Of a stretch of DNA of 64,000 nt, positions 60,800-64,000 are shown piece after piece; position 1 is the first letter of the stretch; each line of letters starts with the position of its first letter. The notes below the pieces were generated by a model. The model was not told where the DNA came from, did not search any database, and saw only the letters and a list, made by a program, of their open reading frames with translations. Origin of the DNA: Sphingopyxis sp. (GTDB lineage: Bacteria > Pseudomonadota > Alphaproteobacteria > Sphingomonadales > Sphingomonadaceae); NCBI GenBank assembly GCA_013823985.1, contig PNNB01000079.1, positions 1 to 64,000 of the forward strand, read 5' to 3'. A program made the translations under genes and the position numbers.

Positions 60800-62221
60800 A
60801 TGACCAAGGATATGCAAGCCATTTTGGAAAAGCAGCGCGCAAGTTTTACCGCTGCGCTTCCCGAACCCATGTCGGTGCGGCGGGACCGGATTGACCGGGC
60901 GATTGCCTTGCTGGTCGACCATGCCGAAGATTTCGCCAAGGCGGTGTCCGCCGACTTCGGCCATCGCAGCCGGGAACAGACGCTGATGACCGACATCATG
61001 CCCTCGGTCAGCGCGATGAAGCATGCCAAAAAGCATTTCGAAAGCTGGGCGCGCGGCGAAAAGCGCAAGCCGACCTTTCCGCTCGGCCTGCTGGGGGCGA
61101 AAGCCGAGGTCGTTTATCAACCCAAGGGCGTGGTCGGCGTTGTTGCGCCGTGGAACTTCCCTGTGGGCATGGTAATGGTGCCGATGGCGGGCATACTGGC
61201 GGCGGGTAATCGCGCAATGGTCAAGCCGTCCGAATATACCGAGCGCGTATCGGCGCTGTTTGAAGAGGTCGTACCCAAATATTTCGCCGAAGAGGAAATG
61301 GCCGTCTTCACCGGCGATGCCGAGGTGGGCATGGCCTTCTCCAAGCTGGCCTTCGACCATATGATCTTTACCGGCGCAACCGGTGTTGGCCGCCATATCA
61401 TGCGGGCTGCGGCGGACAATCTGGTTCCGGTTACACTCGAACTGGGCGGCAAGTCGCCCACGATCATCGGGCGCAGTGCCGACAAGAAAAAGGCAGGAGA
61501 GCGGATTGCGCTCGGCAAGATGATGAACGCCGGACAAATCTGTCTCGCCCCCGACTATCTTCTGGTCCCCTCGGATCAGGAAGGTGACGTGATCGACGCG
61601 GTCAAGGCGGGCGTGACCGCGCAATATCCCAAGCTGTTGCACAATGACGATTACACCTCGGTCGTGAACGGCCGCAATTATGAGCGGCTGCAGGGCTATC
61701 TGGCCGACGCACGCGAAAAGGGTGCGGAACTGATCGAGGTCAATCCGGCGGGCGAAGACTTTGCCTCGTCCAACGGTAACAAGATGCCGCTGACCATCGT
61801 GCGCAACGTGACCGATGATATGAAGGTGATGCAGGAGGAAATCTTCGGCCCGATCCTGCCGGTGATGACCTATTCGTCGATGGACGAGGCGATCGATTAT
61901 GTGAACGCGCATGACCGTCCGCTCGGTCTTTATTATTTCGGCAGCGACAAGGCGGAGGAAGACCGCGTGCTGTCGCGCACCATATCGGGCGGGGTGACGG
62001 TCAATGATGTGATCTTCCACAACGCGATGGAAGACCTGCCCTTTGGCGGAGTCGGCCCGTCGGGTATGGGCAATTATCACGGGCAGGACGGTTTCAAAAC
62101 CTTCAGCCATATGCGCGCCGTCTATCGCCAGACCGGCGTGGATGTCGCCGGCATCGGCGGGTTCAAGGCCCCCTATGGCAAGGCGACGCACAAGACATTG
62201 GCCAAGGAATTGAAGAAATAA
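60800..62221 (+). CDS. NAD(P)-dependent aldehyde dehydrogenase (coniferyl aldehyde dehydrogenase type)
   Basis: 473 residues. Oxidises an aldehyde to the acid. Nucleophile Cys in NAGQICLAPDY, LELGGKSPT with the general-base Glu, APWNFPVGMVMVPMAGILAA, TGATGVGRHI and a late EIFGPILPVMTY. The lack of a long N-terminal extension and the words DRIDRAI and NDVIFHNA resemble coniferyl aldehyde dehydrogenase. Substrate not certain. Confidence 0.92.
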   Translation: MTKDMQAILEKQRASFTAALPEPMSVRRDRIDRAIALLVDHAEDFAKAVSADFGHRSREQTLMTDIMPSVSAMKHAKKHFESWARGEKRKPTFPLGLLGAKAEVVYQPKGVVGVVAPWNFPVGMVMVPMAGILAAGNRAMVKPSEYTERVSALFEEVVPKYFAEEEMAVFTGDAEVGMAFSKLAFDHMIFTGATGVGRHIMRAAADNLVPVTLELGGKSPTIIGRSADKKKAGERIALGKMMNAGQICLAPDYLLVPSDQEGDVIDAVKAGVTAQYPKLLHNDDYTSVVNGRNYERLQGYLADAREKGAELIEVNPAGEDFASSNGNKMPLTIVRNVTDDMKVMQEEIFGPILPVMTYSSMDEAIDYVNAHDRPLGLYYFGSDKAEEDRVLSRTISGGVTVNDVIFHNAMEDLPFGGVGPSGMGNYHGQDGFKTFSHMRAVYRQTGVDVAGIGGFKAPYGKATHKTLAKELKK

Positions 62222-62294
62222 GGATAGGCTTGCATCCGGACGGAGGCTCGGTTAGAGGGGCCTCCGCTTCGAAGGGTCCGCCCCGACAAGCTGT

Positions 62295-62379
62295 GCCCCA
62301 GTGGTGGAATTGGTAGACGCGCTGGACTCAAAATCCTGTTCCGAAAGGAGTGCCCGTTCGAGTCGGGCCTGGGGCACCA
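62295..62379 (+). tRNA. tRNA-Leu (CAA anticodon)
   Basis: 85 nt including encoded CCA. Class II tRNA with acceptor GCCCCAG/CTGGGGC and a variable arm (GTTCCGAAAGGAGT). The anticodon loop CTCAAAA gives CAA (reads UUG). One U-U pair in the anticodon stem. Lies between the aldehyde dehydrogenase and serine dehydratase genes. Confidence 0.95.
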
Positions 62380-62494
62380 TCTTCTCAACATTCAGATGCC
62401 GCCCAGCTGTCCTTAAAGGACCGACTTCGTCCGTCGGGTGGGCACCATTTATAATTGCAATTGCAACCATCTGCTCTACATGCCGTAGCGCCAG

Positions 62495-63850
62495 ATGACC
62501 CAACATTTCAGCATCACGGATTTGTTCACCATCGGTATCGGGCCATCGAGTTCGCATACCGTCGGCCCGATGCGCGCCGCGCGGGATTTTGCGGAGCGGG
62601 CTCTGGAGAGGCCGGATGTCGGGCAGATATTGTGCGAGCTTTATGGCTCGCTGGCGCTGACGGGACATGGCCACGCAACGGATACCGCGATTCTGCTCGG
62701 GCTTGCCGGGCATAGTCCGGAGGGTGTGTGCCCTGACTCGATTGCGGGCTTTGTTGCCGATATCCGCCATGCCGACCGGCTGATGCTGGCGGGCAGGGTG
62801 GACATTCCCTTTGTCGAAACGCATCATCTGCTGTTCCGCAAGGGCGAGTTTTTGCCGGGCCACGCCAATGCGATGCGCTTTACCGCGACCTATGGGGACG
62901 GTTCGGAATATAGCGAAACCTATTTCTCGATCGGCGGCGGGGCCATTGCGCGGGAGGGGGCCGATGCGGCGCGGACCAATTTCACGTTGGCGCATCCCTT
63001 TGGCTCGGGCGAAGAATTGCTGGCGATCGGCGCAGCGACAGGCCTGAATTTCGGGGCGATTGTCGAGGCGAATGAAGCTGCCTGGCGCGACACGGCGGAG
63101 ACGCATGCCTTTATCGATGCGGTGCGGGGTGCGATGCTTGACTGCGTGGCGCGCGGTATGGCGCATGATGGCGTTCTGCCCGGCGGGCTGAATGTCAAAC
63201 GCCGCGCCAAATGCCTGCACGAACGGTTGGTAGCCCGCGGGCCGCGCAGCGATCCGTCGACGGTGTTCGAGTGGGTCAGCCTCTGGGCGCTGGCCGTGAA
63301 CGAAGAAAATGCCGCCGGTGGCCGCGTCGTCACAGCGCCCACCAATGGTGCGGCGGGCGTCATTCCGGCGGTGCTGAAATATTATGAAGTCTTTACCGCC
63401 AACCCGACGCCGGAGGGCAGCCGCCTTTTGCTGACTACAGCCACGGCTATCGGCTTTCTCTACAAGACCAATGCATCCATCTCGGCGGCGGAAATGGGCT
63501 GTCAGGGGGAAGTGGGCGTGGCTTGTTCCATGGCGGCGGCTGGTCTTGCGGCGGCGCTGGGCGGGACCAATGCCCAAGTTGAAAATGCCGCCGAAATCGG
63601 GATGGAGCATAATCTCGGCCTGACCTGCGACCCCATTGGCGGGCTGGTGCAGATCCCCTGCATCGAACGCAACACCATGGGCGCGATCAAGGCAATCAAC
63701 GCGGCCTATCTGGCCCTGCAGGGTGACGGTGCGCATATCGTCAGCCTCGACGCGGTGATCGAAACCATGCGCCAGACGGGCGAGGATATGCGCTCCAAAT
63801 ATAAGGAAACCAGCTTGGGCGGTCTCGCCGTCAATGTTGTGGAATGCTGA
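62495..63850 (+). CDS. sdaA: L-serine ammonia-lyase (iron-sulfur type)
   Basis: 451 residues, single chain with the beta and alpha parts fused. Deaminates L-serine to pyruvate using a [4Fe-4S] cluster. SSSHTVGPMRAARDFA at the N-terminus is the family mark; GAAGVIPAVLKYYEVF, EMGCQGEVGVACSMAAAGLA, CDPIGGLVQIPCIERN supply the cluster cysteines. It starts at the ATG at 62495. Confidence 0.95.
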   Translation: MTQHFSITDLFTIGIGPSSSHTVGPMRAARDFAERALERPDVGQILCELYGSLALTGHGHATDTAILLGLAGHSPEGVCPDSIAGFVADIRHADRLMLAGRVDIPFVETHHLLFRKGEFLPGHANAMRFTATYGDGSEYSETYFSIGGGAIAREGADAARTNFTLAHPFGSGEELLAIGAATGLNFGAIVEANEAAWRDTAETHAFIDAVRGAMLDCVARGMAHDGVLPGGLNVKRRAKCLHERLVARGPRSDPSTVFEWVSLWALAVNEENAAGGRVVTAPTNGAAGVIPAVLKYYEVFTANPTPEGSRLLLTTATAIGFLYKTNASISAAEMGCQGEVGVACSMAAAGLAAALGGTNAQVENAAEIGMEHNLGLTCDPIGGLVQIPCIERNTMGAIKAINAAYLALQGDGAHIVSLDAVIETMRQTGEDMRSKYKETSLGGLAVNVVEC

Positions 63851-63853
63851 TCC

Positions 63854-64000
63854 CTAGAATTTGATCATCACCTTGCGCGCCAACGCGGGCGAGATCGAAT
63901 AGACCATCTTCAACAGCTTCACCATGCCGACATTGGCTTCCGCACTGTTGCTTTCAATGGCATCGACGATCTGTGCCGCGCAATCGGGCGCCGACATCTT
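63854..64000 (-). CDS. Short-chain dehydrogenase/reductase, C-terminal fragment
   Basis: The last 48 residues of a protein that runs off the right edge: KMSAPDCAAQIVDAIESNSA and on to SISPALARKVMIKF. The pattern resembles the C-terminal helix region of SDR oxidoreductases (cAQIVdAIE). The rest lies outside the window, so the function is only indicated. Confidence 0.6.
   Translation of the reverse strand, partial: KMSAPDCAAQIVDAIESNSAEANVGMVKLLKMVYSISPALARKVMIKF

Noticed and set aside
60761..62191. 476-codon open frame on the minus strand over the aldehyde dehydrogenase
   Set aside because: Antisense shadow; the plus strand carries all aldehyde dehydrogenase motifs.
62252..63736. 494-codon open frame on the minus strand over sdaA and tRNA-Leu
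   Set aside because: It runs through the tRNA gene and opposes the clear serine dehydratase.

Overview
The window looks like a chromosomal segment of an alphaproteobacterium of the Sphingomonadales (Sphingopyxis/Sphingorhabdus-like Sphingomonadaceae). This rests on gene content and protein style: a serine palmitoyltransferase/ceramide locus, S21 and S1 proteins of alphaproteobacterial type, a large TonB-dependent receptor, a tonB-exbB-exbD-exbD operon, and glnB-glnA. No phage, plasmid, integrase, CRISPR or rRNA was found. The DNA is GC-rich except for AT-richer islands at about 23.1-24.1 kb and 31.2-31.6 kb.

Layout. 0-4.3 kb, minus strand: aroA-cmk (4-bp overlap), then rpsA (3' end off the left edge) behind a 628-bp leader. 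4.3-8 kb: a zinc-ribbon protein, tRNA-Ala(GGC), and a tight obgE-proB-ceramide reductase series. 8-16.2 kb: a sphingolipid locus with ACP, serine palmitoyltransferase, a minus-strand operon of DUF2141, lipid kinase and nucleotidyltransferase-like protein, and a divergent lptF-lptG-ceramide synthase operon. 16.2-24 kb: small accessory and stress genes (NRDE, DUF952, SRAP, nuclease, methyltransferase, surface beta-barrel, DUF2314, DUF1294, Excalibur, EVE-HNH nuclease) interspersed with repeats. 24-27.3 kb: nrdA-nrdB with a repeat between them. 27.9-34 kb: a secreted helical-repeat protein plus DUF3142 lipoprotein, EF-hand protein, class I fumarase, FKBP, rpsU. 34.4-38.8 kb: TonB receptor, class II aldolase, lone 2Fe-2S subunit. 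38.9-43.5 kb: HNH protein, gluQRS, HIG1, cobalamin adenosyltransferase, egtB-egtD. 44.6-47.3 kb: TonB energising operon. 47.3-52.5 kb: peptidases, a membrane AraC regulator and a nine-repeat surface protein. 52.6-54.4 kb: glnB-glnA with a sigma-54-like promoter. 54.7-64 kb: PQQ dehydrogenase, DJ-1 protein, RcnB-like protein, thiolase, an XRE regulator/membrane pair with two palindromic operators, aldehyde dehydrogenase, tRNA-Leu(CAA), serine dehydratase and a partial SDR.

The most coherent system is the sphingolipid locus. It encodes long-chain base synthesis (spt with its own ACP), a ceramide synthase and reductase, a lipid kinase for a probable phosphate headgroup, and LptF/LptG permeases directly upstream of the ceramide synthase. 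Sphingomonads carry glycosphingolipids instead of LPS, so these permeases may export sphingolipid. Smaller signals include a family of 115-166 bp inverted-repeat elements (four copies), paired operators in front of an XRE gene, candidate NrdR boxes upstream of nrdA, and hairpins that punctuate the tonB-exb operon. All annotation is from reading the sequence; no database search was run.
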